Shown: one piece after another, positions 1 through 11,027 of the stretch
Numbering within the stretch: the first letter of the stretch is position 1
Layout: each line of letters opens with the position of its first letter
Source: Bedellia somnulentella
Lineage: Eukaryota > Arthropoda > Insecta > Lepidoptera > Bedelliidae
DNA length: 64,000 bases
Direction of reading: 5' to 3'
Assembly (NCBI GenBank): GCA_963576735.1
Contig: OY755170.1
Span: 11,640,567-11,704,566, forward strand
Position numbers and translations under genes: made by a program
The notes under the pieces: model-generated
Told to the model about the DNA's origin: nothing
Databases searched by the model: none
What the model saw: only the letters and a program-made list of their open reading frames with translations

Positions 1-1
1 A

Positions 2-1018
2 AACCTTTTGAAACCTTTTCTGATGGTATGTAGTGACGGCTACATTATCGAAGTTTATGGTCCGTATGCGGCTACGGATTCTGATGCATCAATTATGAAC
101 AATATATTAAACGACGAGGAAAATCCTTTCCACTGGATGTTTCACCGGAACGATGTGTTCATCTTAGACAGGGGCTTTCGAGATAGCGTAGAAAACTTAC
201 AGGCATTGGGATATGAGGCACACATCCCACCGACAAAAGACAGATTCGAAACTCAATTGACCACAATTCAAGCAAACAAATCAAGATTAATAACATTGTG
301 TCGGTGGGTTGTAGAAGCTGTTAATGGGAAGTTTAAAAATAGATTTAAACTACTGCGACAGGATTATTTTAATAGAGCCTTGCCGCATTTATGTGTTGAC
401 TTTAAAATTGCAGCCGCTCTTATTAACGCATTTTACAAGGTAGCTGTTGATAATGAACATGCAAATGAAATATTAAGAATAGCCAATGAAAGGCTCCATA
501 CACCTAATCTTTTGAACGACTATGTACAACTGAGGAACCTGAATAGACAAAGAGCCGCATTTATTACATTGGAAGCAAATCAGCTGGAAGACTTCCCTCG
601 GCTAACAATAAACGAGATTTTCATGATATCGCTTGGGTCATATCAAATCGAACTTGCTAAATCATATTGCAGCGAGCATTTACGCAATGGTTTATATACG
701 ATAGAAGTATGTCGTGAAAATGAATTAAATAATTTAGCAGAATGCAATATCCATCACCAAAATGTGTGGCTATTAAGAGGAAGGATTCAGTCAAGACATG
801 TTCGTGCACGTACATATTACGTATACATTCTGGTTAACAGAAACGAAATGGGTCGAGATGCCATCGCTCAGTATTACTGCTCGTGTCTAACAGGTAGACG
901 CACAGTAGGAAGTTGTGCTCATACCATTTCAATAATATGGTATCTAGGGTTAGGCAGGCACATACAATTTAATCCACCGGCAGGATATTTAGACGACATT
1001 ATTATTGATATTGATTGA
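2..1018 (+). CDS. DDE_4-type transposase, C-terminal part, with SWIM finger
   Basis: The 3' part of a transposase gene whose 5' end lies outside the window; the frame is open from the first bases, and the first Met at base 8 is internal. The protein matches the RNase-H-like DDE fold of the DDE_Tnp_4 family (PIF/Harbinger and ISL2EU relatives). The second catalytic Asp is in ILDRGFRDS (residue 54 from that Met) and the catalytic Glu in RWVVEAVNG (residue 103). The first Asp should be upstream. The C-terminus carries a SWIM-like zinc finger, CxC at 291/293 and CxH at 303/305, which would bind DNA or protein. No internal stop is seen, so this is one of the least decayed transposon genes here. 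No terminal repeat was recognised after the stop. An ISL2EU assignment is attractive because such elements also carry a YqaJ gene, and a YqaJ fragment lies at 53 kb, but the two loci are not shown to be linked. Confidence 0.8.
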   Translation, partial: NLLKPFLMVCSDGYIIEVYGPYAATDSDASIMNNILNDEENPFHWMFHRNDVFILDRGFRDSVENLQALGYEAHIPPTKDRFETQLTTIQANKSRLITLCRWVVEAVNGKFKNRFKLLRQDYFNRALPHLCVDFKIAAALINAFYKVAVDNEHANEILRIANERLHTPNLLNDYVQLRNLNRQRAAFITLEANQLEDFPRLTINEIFMISLGSYQIELAKSYCSEHLRNGLYTIEVCRENELNNLAECNIHHQNVWLLRGRIQSRHVRARTYYVYILVNRNEMGRDAIAQYYCSCLTGRRTVGSCAHTISIIWYLGLGRHIQFNPPAGYLDDIIIDID

Positions 1019-1885
1019 AATGTTAATAAAAATAATTTTAACTGTTAGCAGTTGTTTTATTTTATATGTATACATTAAACCTGGAATTAAAACTAGTTAA
1101 AGATGTTCAATAACAAAACCTACAATGCCATAACAGCACTACTTTTTGCAGAATTTTAGTTTATTTATGGTCGGAGAAAAATATTTATAGCAAAATAACC
1201 CCATGGATTCTTCGCAAAAATTAGTTTAAATCTTTATATTTAGTGCTTTACAAGTATATTCAAAGTGGTCTCATCTCTGTTGGTGGGTGAGCCCAGGCTT
1301 CATACATTTTTGCCCATGGTCCTTTCTAGCTCAACTCATCGCGTCACAGGCTTCCGGGCAAGAAAGAGGCTTACAGAAATAATTAATAGTAAATAAGCTA
1401 GGCATTTATAAACTAGTTCAAAGCTGAGTTTTTAAAAAAATGTTGTAAAAGTAAGTAAAGTATTAAGAAGAGTTTTGTCACCAGTTTTGTTTTTATAATT
1501 TTCGAATTCTATGTTGTTTGATTATAATATCATAACAAATACTATGTCTAAACAAGATTAAAGAAATTACAACAGTTAAGTGTCTCATTTATTACCTAAA
1601 AATACCTTTACCTGTGAAAACCCAACTCCATCATTCAGTAAACACTTTAGTCATTTCGGGAACACGACTTCATTTCCGGGAACTCTACTTTTATTTGCCT
1701 TTATAATACTAAGTCGAAATATTATAGAAAATATAAGTAGGCACATACAAACCAAACATACTACATAAAAAAATATTTAAAAACTCAAATGAAGCAAAAA
1801 TTATACATTAAGAAGCACGGAAGAAATAGCTGAAAGAACATTCCAGAGCATAAGTATAAACTACCCGATGGGTCGTTAGAAAGGT
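1019..1885. other. AT-rich spacer, no gene seen
   Basis: Sequence between the DDE_4 gene and the piggyBac element. It holds stop-rich AT sequence and a 62-codon open frame at 1580-1768 of low complexity that resembles no family I know. It may include the untranslated 3' end of the DDE_4 element, but no inverted repeat was found to mark it. Confidence 0.5.
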
Positions 1886-2030
1886 TTAACCCTTAAACAG
1901 GCCCCATTAAACCAGGCATTATTAAATATTTACGGATATGGTGTGGCTCATATTTTTACTGTAATAATGTATCACTAAAAGCAGTTTTAAAAAAAACAGT
2001 AAAAACAATACAAAAACAAAGTGGTCGTAT

Positions 2031-2047
2031 TATGCCCTATGCCTGTC
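2031..2047 (+). repeat. piggyBac subterminal inverted repeat, left
   Basis: TATGCCCTATGCCTGTC, the exact complement of 5545-5561. Subterminal inverted repeats of this kind are known parts of piggyBac ends and are likely transposase binding sites. The copy lies 141 bp from the left tip. Confidence 0.85.
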
Positions 2048-2354
2048 AAGGAATTCTATAGCGTCACATGATTTGTTTCCATTATCCGTATTTATTATGA
2101 GGAAATTGCATAGTTTGAGCGGATTTGAACTATGATCTTTTTGGTGATACTGACACGTTATATTGTTTATTATTGATATGTAACATCAATGTGTAAAGTT
2201 GTCTTTGAATAAATATATATTACGTCAAAATATCATTTATTATTTTATTGTACGTATTTAGTTTTTTCCGCTGGATTTTTCTGTCGAAGTGTATTTCATA
2301 AAGTAATGTTTACGAGACGATACAAATATATGCATAGGTACTAAGAACATAAAA

Positions 2355-4127
2355 ATGAGTGATAGAAATGTAGAAGCTGATATGAACAAAATGTTTTAAT
2401 CTAGTGAAGACGAAAGTGATAATAACATTTCGGTTCTTCCAAAATATTGTATTGATATAAATGTTTTATTAGACCAAATGCAAAATATTTATACTGACGA
2501 CGAACTAAGAGATATATTATGTGGTACTGCTATGGATGAACCGAGTGGATTGAGTGGAATTAATATTAACACAACATCAGAAGATGGAGCCCCTTCCAGT
2601 TTCAGTGATGTTCAAATTATAGAAAAAAAATGGGGTAGAGCCGTGGGTGCAATTGTTGAAAAGAATTTTGTTAACGAATTACAACCATTGAAGGCTTACA
2701 CTAGTAAGAACGGACCTTACGAATACTTAAAAAATCTATTTCCTCCTGAACTGTTAGATCTCATTGTTAGAAATACAAATTTGTATGCAAGGCAACAAAA
2801 AAGTAAAAATTATAATGATATAACAAGCAATGAACTATGTGCATTTCTAGGAATGAATATAATGATGGGTCTGAATCCACTACCAGATATTGAATTATAC
2901 TTGTCTATAGATGACTTTTATAAAAACAAAGAAATTAGCGATGTTATGACATGTAAACGATATAAAAAGATTCTAGAAAATATACATGTGTGTGACAATA
3001 ACGATGCAATACCAATGAATTTACCGGGACATGATAAATTATTCAAAATAAGAGAGATGATGAATATACTCAATCACACATTTTCTGAAAATGCAAGTCA
3101 GTCTCAACGTCAGAGTGTAGATGAAAGTATGATAAAATTTAAAGGTCGAAGTTCTCTTAAACAGTACATGCCTTTGAAACCTATTAAACGTGGCTATAAA
3201 GTTTGGGCTCGCTGCGATTCTAAAACAGGATATTTATATGAATTTAACATCTATACGGGAAAGGATAATGAATATATTAAATCAAAAAACGATGCGGGAC
3301 TAGGATACAAAGTTGTTTCAGCATTGTGCAAAAATGTACCAGCGAATACCCTAATTGCCTTCGATAGGTTTTTTTCAAGTTTAACTCTAATGGAGACACT
3401 ACATTGCAAGGGAATTTATTGTGTTGGAACATTTCTTGCCAACCGTATAGGGATACCACTTTCTATTAAGGAAACACCAAAGAAGACTGCAGCACTGGCT
3501 CCTGGAGAATTTATGTATGAATATGCATATCCGACATCTGTAATCCGATGGCACGACAAGAAAGATGTATTAGTCATGACAAATGCATTTGACCCACGGC
3601 GAGTTAAAATTATTAAGAGAACTCAAAAAGATGTCTCAAAAAAAGAATTGTATTGCCCTCTTGCTATTTGTGAATACACAAAAACAATGGGAGGTGTCGA
3701 TTTATTCGACCACTTAAAATCATCCTATACCGTTGGCCGGAGATCAAAGAAAAACTGGCTTCGCATTTTTTGGTACTTATTTGAAGCTGCAGTTATTAAT
3801 TCATATATTCTATACAAACATAATAGAAATGATTCTTCCCATCGTGACTTCCGTTTAAGGCTTAGCAGAGCCCTGATAAATCATTTTAATTCACGTAAAA
3901 GAAAAGCAACAACTTTCAAAAATAAAAAGGGTTGAAATTTTGGTGTACCTAATGAAATACGCTTAGCAAACGTAGGTTTGCATATGCCTAAACCTTGCAC
4001 TTCTAAAAGATGTAGATATTGCAGTACAAAAGCCGTTCCAAAGAGAAGTAGTTATTTATGTAAACTTTGCAAAGTTCCAATTTGTATATACCCATGTTTT
4101 GAAGAATTTCATCAAGAAGTAGAATAA
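2355..4127 (+). pseudogene. piggyBac transposase (DDE_Tnp_1_7), two in-frame stops
   Basis: A transposase frame of 591 codons from ATG at 2355 to TAA at 4125-4127, broken only by a TAA at 2397-2399 and a TGA at 3933-3935. The frame never shifts, so point mutations alone killed it. The longest open part is 2478-3935 (485 codons). The N-terminus is acidic (SSEDESD), as is normal. The catalytic Asp triad is visible, counting from 2478: D215 in SVDESMIKFKG, D296 in IAFDRFFSS and D408 in MGGVDLFDH. After the second stop the reading continues into a Cys-rich tail (CTSKRCRYC, YLCKLCKVPIC), the cross-brace finger that binds piggyBac ends. It sits inside TTAA-flanked ends at 1890 and 5751. Family assignment is firm; activity is excluded unless stops are bypassed. 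Confidence 0.93.
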
Positions 4128-4286
4128 GGTATAATACTTTTCCGAGAGACCTCCTTCATAGAATAAAATAAACCAAAACAGTCGTCAAAATATGTTTTCT
4201 TTCTAGATTTTGTTGTTTTTTCAAAACATCCTCCAACCAAAATAGTCAGTTTTTTGCAATTTTAATTTTGAGATTAATAATAAGAA

Positions 4287-4457
4287 ATGGCTGACGTTGA
4301 GTGGGCTATAAAAAAATTTTTGAACAAAAGCCCGCCTTATTTATATTCTTTAAGTCGAACTAAATTGCTCGAAATACTAAACCCGGCAATACAAGGCCAC
4401 TTCAATGATTCTAAAAATCCAGTGCTTGAGAATGTGAGAAATGTGCATTACTTGTAA
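4287..4457 (+). CDS. short coding-like frame inside the piggyBac element
   Basis: A 56-residue frame beginning MADVEWAIKKFLNK and ending before TAA at 4455-4457. Amino-acid content looks protein-like rather than random AT sequence. It lies downstream of the transposase and upstream of the right piggyBac end, so it travels with the element. I do not recognise it. It may be an exon of a captured host gene or chance. The run that follows (about 4458-4520) has no long frame. Confidence 0.3.
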   Translation: MADVEWAIKKFLNKSPPYLYSLSRTKLLEILNPAIQGHFNDSKNPVLENVRNVHYL

Positions 4458-4722
4458 TCAATTAAGAATCACAGGGTGTCCCTGATCAACCAGACGATTC
4501 ATCAGCATTCTGAGGATGCAGGTTAAAGTAAGTTTATCAAATAAAAATATCTTCCATCTAAAATATTTAAGGTACATTTCCTCCATGAATGCCGTGGGAC
4601 GCCCTGTACTCGTATAGGTAACTACTTACTCAATATATAATATACAATAATATACAATTTTCAGATTCTCAATATTCAAGTAATGATAAACATCCTGAAT
4701 ACGTCTACCCCAAACAATTTTG

Positions 4723-4923
4723 ATGGATTTATTTTTTGAAATCCTTCCAAATGGAACAATTTATTTAAGTGAAGAAGGGATGACTCCTACCGGAGTCTGT
4801 GATGAATATGGACACCTACAATCTTCTAGTAAAGTACAAAGACTTTTTGAATATGATGAAGTCTACTTATCCGATTTATATTGCAAAGTAAATGTTTATA
4901 AAAGTTTCATGTTATCTCTCTAA
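4723..4923 (+). CDS. short Cys-containing frame inside the piggyBac element
   Basis: A 66-residue frame from ATG at 4723, containing ILPNGTIYLSEEG and a pair of Cys (GVCDEYG, DLYCKVN). The look is that of an extracellular domain fragment, but no family can be named. A related piece ('tgtttataaaagtttcatgttat') is repeated at about 5114-5140, so part of this stretch is duplicated within the element. It could be cargo acquired by the piggyBac or a decayed second gene. Confidence 0.3.
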   Translation: MDLFFEILPNGTIYLSEEGMTPTGVCDEYGHLQSSSKVQRLFEYDEVYLSDLYCKVNVYKSFMLSL

Positions 4924-5544
4924 ACCAATTTCCTCCACATTATAAAACTATATTTAATTGTAAAAAATTTTTTTAGGCGAAGTGTTGATTTGTATAACCT
5001 AGAATTTTGTGAAATTGATCTGTCTTGTAACAGTTTAAACTCTTTTGAAACTAAATTAAGATATTCGTTTTTAACTTAATTTCATTTATCTCTTTTGTTT
5101 GTTCATATGTTATGTAAATGTTTATAAAAGTTTCATGTTATTTCTCTAAACCAATTTTCTACTTAGGTTAATTGTACTTGATAAACTCTGATGTATAAAA
5201 ATAAAAACAATACTGATGTATCTACCTGCCGCACACAAAAGTGTAAAATATTAATTTATGGAGCTGTAGGTCTAATTGTTTCTTTTATAACTGTGTACAT
5301 TTGTTATGTAAACGACTGTTTGTTTCCTAAATAAATGAAAATAAAATAAATAAAATAAAATAAAAAAAATTGTGGTGGTGAACTATTCACAAGAATTGAA
5401 GAATTGTGAATCTATAGCTAAAATTACTTTTTAACATGCACTACAAATGCGTGTAAAATATTATTATTTTTGTTCATTATTTCCCTTCCTTATTGACATG
5501 TCGTCGTGCGAAATGGAAACAGTGTCCATATCCTATCACCGCTA

Positions 5545-5561
5545 GACAGGCATAGGGCATA
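5545..5561 (+). repeat. piggyBac subterminal inverted repeat, right
   Basis: GACAGGCATAGGGCATA, the exact complement of 2031-2047, 190 bp from the right tip. The two copies show that the element was inserted as one unit and that its right end is not truncated. Confidence 0.85.
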
Positions 5562-6014
5562 TAATAACCACTTACTTTGAATGGCGTTTTTGCCTTTAGT
5601 ATTTCTTGTTTTAGTGTTTTTTTTTTAAATTATGAAAACTACACATATCAGTAATAACAATACGATTTCTGAATTGAGAAAGACAATGAAGATCACTCGT
5701 AAACTCGAATTATTTAGGTGGTCGATATATCGTACTATGCCTGATAAAGGGTTAAAAAATAATAATTGCATTGATTGTATATCAAAAAGGGACCTTTTAT
5801 TGCCCTTAAATAAGTATTTTATTTTTTCTTTTAGACGGGAATGCTTTTTAGTAGCAAATGAACTGTCACAGTTCTACGGAATTATACTCTACATAACAAA
5901 TTGACTGATGTTAAATATACTTTATAAGCGTAACATGATACATGCTGATATTAGTGCCACTTATGAAATCATAAACATAGCCCTACAACAAATGTACGCG
6001 GGACGTTTAATGTA

Positions 6015-7192
6015 TTCTCGGTATCAGATACTTTTTGCTAGTAATGAGGGTAGTTTTTGTTTATGTTATGTTAGCTAGTGACACTATCTCAGGTAACAGG
6101 TTCAAAATTGCATTTATTTACGGTTGCTAGTTTATTCATTATCACATTTTTAATAACTTAAAATGACCGACTCAAAAATTTTGATGAAATTTGAACACCG
6201 CGCTGTTATAAGTTTCTTAACAAACAAGTTAAAAGTCAAAAAAGTATCCACGTAAAGATGTTGACTGTTTACAAAGTTTCTGCGCCTTCGATTTCTACAG
6301 TTCAAAAGTGGTCGAGTGAGTTCAAAAGAGCAAGTGAGAGCATCGAAGATGATCCTCGATCTGGTGGGTTTGTTTCTGCCACTACCGAAGAAAATGTGCT
6401 AAAAGTTGAAAAACTTGTACTTGAAGTTGCACGAATTAGGATCCATACGTTAGCAGAGATGACCAAGCTATCTGTAGGTACCATACACTCCATTCTTCAC
6501 GACTTCCTAAACCTCTCAAAAGTCAGTGCAAGATGGGTACCGCGAATGCTCACCGCAGCTCAGAAACAAGTGCGCGTTGAATGTTGTAAAGAGTTTTTGG
6601 AGCTCTGTAGCTATAATGCTACAATTATTTTCGAGCAAATAGTTACCGGGAATGAAAACTGAATTCATCACTACGACTCTGAAAGCAAGCACGAGTCAAT
6701 GCAGGGCCACAAAAACAAAAAGGGATTTTGTTGATAGAGTGTATAAAAAAAGACAAAACTATAACCGCAGCAGGTTATGCATACACTATGCATAATTTTT
6801 GAGAAGCTATTAAAGAAAAACGCAGAGGCAAACCGGCCGCGGGTGTGTTGCTCCTTCACGACATTGCGCCAGTTCACTCGGCGCGCGTTGCGAAGGCTGC
6901 CATTAAGGAGTGTGGCTTAGAAGTATTAAATCATCCACCATATAGCCCGGACCTGGCACGTAGTGATTATTTTCTGTTCCCTAATTTGAAGAAAGATCTC
7001 CGTGGAAAGCTATTATCCGACCATGACGGCCGTAAATTATAATTTTTCCGAAAAGGAAGTAAATTATTTTTTACAGGGTATAAAGAAGATAATTTCGCGT
7101 TTTGAGAAGTGCATTGATATTGCAGAGGACTATATGAATAAATAAATTTATTTCAGATTTTTATCACTTTTCTTTCATACCTATACCGAGAA
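6015..7192 (+). mobile_element. mariner element, TA-flanked, decayed
   Basis: A mariner insertion of 1,178 bp with TA at 6013-6014 and 7193-7194. The tips are inverted: TTCTCGGTAT on the left and its complement on the right, with weaker similarity running further in. The size and the transposase fragments fit the family. It is a different mariner lineage from the copies at 8.2 and 28.6 kb. Confidence 0.82.
6163..7145 (+). pseudogene. mariner transposase, broken
   Basis: A SETMAR-type mariner transposase remnant. The N-terminal helix-turn-helix region starts at ATG 6163 and shifts frame near 6255. The frame at 6258-6662 holds the second HTH (TLAEMTKLSVGTIHSILHD) and the conserved SARWVPRMLT. 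The part that should contain the first catalytic Asp (about 6660-6830) is scrambled or deleted. The C-terminal half resumes at 6845 with HDIAPVHSARVAK (second Asp; normally HDNAP) and SPDLARSDYFLFPNLKK (third Asp). The last residues read to TAA 7143-7145. Several frameshifts and stops make this clearly dead. Confidence 0.85.
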
Positions 7193-7635
7193 TAAATTGA
7201 ACACTCTTGGTAGTCTACACAACTTTCTTGTGAGTTTTAAAAATAATAAAACATATTTTCCTGGGTTGGGTAACGACTGCATTGATTGTACCGTGCGATT
7301 TTATAGTCAATCTCTGTGGGATAATGACTGTGATTTATCAAAACCTCTTATTGACAAGCTTAATTGAGAAGATACACAGAAAATATGAGCAAGTCAATCA
7401 TTCAGTTTATTTGGCCACAAGAATATAATAATAATTTCACTGCATGCATGTGATATGTCGCTGGTCTTGCTTACTTTTTACGCATAAATGTCGATGACCC
7501 TAATCTGATATTATGGGCTATATTCGTCACTACGTTGCATCAAACTCATGACTTTGATGTTTTGTCCAGTTATATTCTGAAAATAAAGAAATTTATAGTA
7601 AGTAACCAAAAGACATCGAGAGCAAAGAAGTTATT

Positions 7636-7885
7636 GTAGAAACACGTAGACGATGGCCACCAAAATATTCACTTTACCGATGAAAAAATATATGATGAGA
7701 AGTTAAACAATCAAAACGATATCGGTCCATGCACATAGCTCCAAAGACGCTGTTGAGATGATTCTGAAGGTGGAAAAACCCAACACAAAGTCTCTGTCAT
7801 GGTAGTTTGAAGTATATCCTACGAAGGTGTTATAAAGCTTAATGTTTGTGAATAAGGTGTGATCACAAGCGAATAACAATCGATC
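7636..7885 (+). pseudogene. Tc1/mariner-family transposase scrap
   Basis: A short remnant with the pieces IHFTDEKIYDE (first catalytic Asp) and, after stops, VSVMV and ISYEGVIKLNVCE, which match the block around the second half of the catalytic core in Tc1/mariner relatives. The order and spacing fit one transposase, but stops interrupt all frames and both ends are missing. No terminal repeats were found. Confidence 0.55.
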
Positions 7886-7924
7886 GCTAAACTATAAATA
7901 TTTTAAAAAGGGTAGAAAACTTAC

Positions 7925-8123
7925 TAATTCATCAAAAGGTGCTGTATATGTTTTGATAATAGGAGCACCAAGACGGGCAGATGCTGCAACGCGGCGATAG
8001 TGAGCATTAATTGCATCGTGGATTCGTGCATGCGAAAGATGGGTACGGTCGGTCGAACGAGCATTGGTTCGTACCACATGCAAAGCATCCAAAGCAACGT
8101 TCAATCTTACACGGTCTAAAAAT
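7925..8123 (-). CDS. putative host-gene exon (K)
   Basis: A minus-strand open segment that looks like a cellular exon. It ends at a consensus donor (GAATTA|gtaagt). The acceptor is either ctgttcag at 8124-8130, giving 199 bp and a one-base start that fits the phase of the preceding exon at 10.57-10.70 kb, or ttgtag just after 8152, giving 228 bp in phase 0. The encoded segment is Arg/Ala/His rich (RVRLNVALDALHVV, INAHYRRVAASARLG) and clearly more GC-rich than its surroundings. I do not recognise the protein. The next exon downstream was not found; it may lie outside the window. Confidence 0.6.
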
Positions 8124-8244
8124 CTGAACAGATTTTGCTCCATTTTCAAATCCTACAAATAAATAGTTTGTTACTGTATAATTTGGGAAAGGTTGTGCGG
8201 AGTGAGAATGTTTCGATTCTAAGACTTACAATTAAAACAATATA

Positions 8245-9530
8245 CGAGGGCGGGTCAATAAGTCCGTGAGTTTTGGAAAAAAACACAGATTTTTTTGATA
8301 AAAAAATAATTTTATTTTTCAACGTAGTCTCCCTTGAGCTCTATACACTTTGTCCATCGCTTCTCCAATTTTTTATCCCATCCAAAAAAAAAAGGATTTG
8401 TCGAGGTCCTCAAAATAGGCTTTTGTTTGCGAGATGACTTCATCATTGGAGTCAAATCTTTTTCCACCTAGCCATTTCTCCAGGTTTGGGAACAAGTAGT
8501 AGTCGTTCGGAGACAAATCTGGAGAATAGGGCGGATGAGGGAGCAATTCATAGCCCAATTCATGGATTTTTGCCATGGAAACTGCACATGTGTGCACCCT
8601 TGCATTGTCTTGGTGGAAAAGAACTTTTTTCTTGGCCAAATGAGGTCGGTTTTTTTTCAAATCGTCATTGAATCGGTCCAAAAGGTTGGCATAATATTCC
8701 ACATTGATTGTTCTTCCCTTTTGTAGGTAGTCAATGTGGATTATCCCGCGTGCATCCCAAAAAACAGTCGCCATAACTTTATTGGCTGACAAACCCACCT
8801 TGGCCTTCTTTGGCGCCGATTCACCCTTAGAAACCCACTGTTTTGACTGTTGTTTGGTCTCTGGTGTGTAGTGATGGATCCATGTTTCGTCCACGGTTAC
8901 AAAACGGCGCAAAAACTCCTCCACATTGCGATTAAACAACGCCAAACCTTTCTGTGAAGTTGTTACACGATTGCGTTTGTGGTCGACTGTGAGCAAACGC
9001 GGCACCCATCTTGCGGAAAACTTTCTCATGCCCAAGTGATCATTCAAAATTGAAACCACTGAGCCATGCGAGATCCCTACGGCTTCCACAATCTCTCGCA
9101 CTTTCAATCTTCAGGCGGCCAACACCATATCGTGAATTTTTCGATTGTTTCGGGTGTTGAGGACAACTGGGCGTCCAGGACGTTCGGCATCTTTAGTGCT
9201 TGTACGGCCACAACGAAATTCAGTAAACCACTTTTTTACCATTGAAATCGATGGTGCAGAGTCCCCATAGTATTTATCAAGCTTAGCCTTGGTCTCGGTA
9301 ATGGTTTTTTTTTCGCAAGAAATAATGCTTAATAAGCACACGAAATTCACTTATTTCCATTTTCTCCTCAAATTTGTGAGTAGTCTGATAAAAATAGCTG
9401 TCAACACAAACTAACTGACGCAGCAAGTTAAAATTTAGACAGGAGTCAACTGACAGATGCCTGTTCACAGGAGCAGTGTTGCTGTTTCAGTAAAGAGGTC
9501 AGAAGTCACGGACTTATTGACCCGCCCTCG
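8245..9530 (-). mobile_element. mariner element, family 2, copy 1
   Basis: A full-length mariner of 1,286 bp flanked by TA (8243-8244, 9531-9532). The ends are near-perfect inverted repeats starting CGAGGGCGGGTCAATAAG. The same family is present at 28.6-29.9 kb and as end fragments at 17.7 and 31.1 kb. Confidence 0.93.
8312..9360 (-). pseudogene. mariner transposase (D34D), nearly intact
   Basis: Transposase frame from ATG at 9358-9360 to TAA at 8312-8314 on the minus strand. It holds paired HTH motifs (SISMVKKWFTEFRCG, GISHGSVVSILND) and the catalytic triad VDETWIHHY, HQDNARVHTC and SPDLSPNDYYLF. Three lesions are visible: a one-base change of length in an A run near 9310, a TGA near 9110, and a frameshift in a T run near 8385. 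Otherwise the reading matches the 28.8-kb copy closely, so this is a rather young copy. Typical mariner transposases have about 345 residues, which fits the span. Confidence 0.92.
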
Positions 9531-9532
9531 TA

Positions 9533-10010
9533 CAGTCTATACATATGAAGGTGCTCCCTCACCGGGAGCATTCGCGTGTAATATAGCGCTACAGATTTGA
9601 GGATTACATCAGTGAAGGAGGAGAACCGAGCATTACAATGCGCACATTGTAATGATTGTATGAATTACACACGAATGCTCGTCAGTCAGGGAGTTATTAT
9701 TGTAATGTAATGCTCAAAGACGAATCTATAATGTTACAGTATGCTTCCGGTGGACGAGAACCTTAAAAGGCAAAACTGACTGACTTACTTAGAATCAAAG
9801 CACAGTCGAAATTATTGAAATTTTATCCAGTATTGCTTTTTTCTATGTAAGCGAGTAAGAGTAATAATTTTATGTGTATAAAAATCTTACGAAAATTTAT
9901 AAACTCGCTAGGAAAATGGTAAACCAACGGAATGTATTATATATCGGTGACGCATAAACGCAATTGAATTGAACTTTGGATCTTAATGATCCCGTGGGTG
10001 AATGTGGTGG
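9533..10010. other. spacer with a small inverted repeat
   Basis: No gene seen. It holds an imperfect inverted repeat: GAGCATTCGCGTGTAAT at 9566-9582 and its near-complement at 9664-9680, separated by about 80 bp. This may be a tiny non-autonomous element or a remnant hairpin. Confidence 0.45.
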
Positions 10011-10014
10011 TGAT

Positions 10015-10210
10015 TTTGAACTATTGCCGTGTTGGGCCGGCTTAGAATGGCTTTGGGTGATGCGGTTGGAGATCCATCACCAAAGATAAAAAAAAACAAC
10101 CATCTTATCCCCCATCAACCTCCATATTTGGCTGAGGAGCTCTGAAGCTCTGGCTACCCCTTTCTGGGATTTATTACCGAGTATATATGCATGTATATTT
10201 GTATGTATAC
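10015..10210 (+). repeat. SINE copy, decayed
   Basis: Carries the blocks 'ggcttagaat', 'gatgcggttggaga', 'ccatcacc' and, further on, 'agctctggctacccc' and 'gggatttat', in the same order as the better copies at 39.0 and 57.0 kb. The 5' part is damaged. Confidence 0.75.
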
Positions 10211-10570
10211 GCAATCTTTTTTGTACTTTTAAGGAATAGTTTTGTCTACTTACCTCTTTTTTTCGTTTGAGAATGACGTCCTCTTGTAAAAATTTTATTT
10301 CTTTCGCCCAGCCGCTAAAACAAAAGCATTACAATTTTTTCGTTTAATTTATATATGCACGTTTTATAACTCTTTTATTTAATTTGCAATGTTCGAGTAA
10401 TGGACAGTAACAAAAATAATAATATTTTTTGCTTTTGTATAGCAAAAGGTCACATATCTATGGAAAGGTAGATATTGACAAGATTGTCACCTGGTATTTA
10501 GAGTACCCACGTATTGCAAGGACGACTATTAGACATTTGAGATATGTTTACAAAAGTAAGGCAATATTAC

Positions 10571-10701
10571 CTTTTCAAACCAAAGAATTCATCCAAAGTA
10601 TTTTGATCGTATTCTTCTAAAATTGTACATTGTCGTGTTGCTTCATACCACACATCGTTGAGTTTGATTGTCATATAATGGTAGCATAGGACTAGAATTA
10701 C
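10571..10701 (-). CDS. putative host-gene exon (J)
   Basis: Minus-strand open segment of 131 bp between tttttcatag| and |gtaata. Read in phase 0 it gives 43 codons plus two bases, including LNDVWYEATRQC and YDQNTLDEFFGLK. Phase 0 at its start matches the phase-0 end of the exon at 12.37-12.48 kb, and the two-base overhang fits the one-base start of the exon at 8.12 kb. A second frame at the 5' end is also briefly open, so the acceptor is not certain. Protein not recognised. Confidence 0.5.
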
Positions 10702-11027
10702 CTATGAAAAATATTATTGTTTATTTTAACTATAGAACTAGTAACTAACTAGAAGTATTAACTAAAGAAATTATGAAACCAATCAAATCGAATCCACCAT
10801 CAAACGAATGTTTTATAAACTCAATATCTCTGTCCAATATTATAATTCGTATCGTTCTATATAGTTATAAGAGATATTAAGAATTGGTTCTATGTTAAAA
10901 TGTCAAAATATACGTCATATTATAATTATATGCTTTTCCTACAAGAGTTGTAATTTTTTTTAAAGTTTATTATTAGTATGCTAAATACGGTAACCATCGC
11001 CTGGCACCCCTCAGCTCTGCACATCAT

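Larger units (their letters stand above)
1890..5751 (+). mobile_element. piggyBac-like element, full length, TTAA-flanked
   Basis: A complete piggyBac insertion of 3,862 bp. TTAA flanks both ends (1886-1889 and 5752-5755). The ends are inverted: CCCTTAAACAGGC on the left and the complement of CCCTTTATCAGGC on the right, which is the usual CCC start of piggyBac termini. A second, perfect 17-bp inverted repeat lies inside (2031-2047 and 5545-5561), and similarity extends about 10 bp further in. The transposase pseudogene occupies 2355-4127 on the plus strand. The remaining 1.4 kb before the right end is longer than usual and holds two short coding-like frames. Confidence 0.9.

Noticed and set aside
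1580..1768. 62-codon open frame
   Set aside because: Low complexity, no family resemblance, no splice or promoter context.
5632..5904. 90-codon plus-strand frame
   Set aside because: It runs across the right end of the piggyBac element at 5751 into flanking DNA, so it cannot be a conserved gene.
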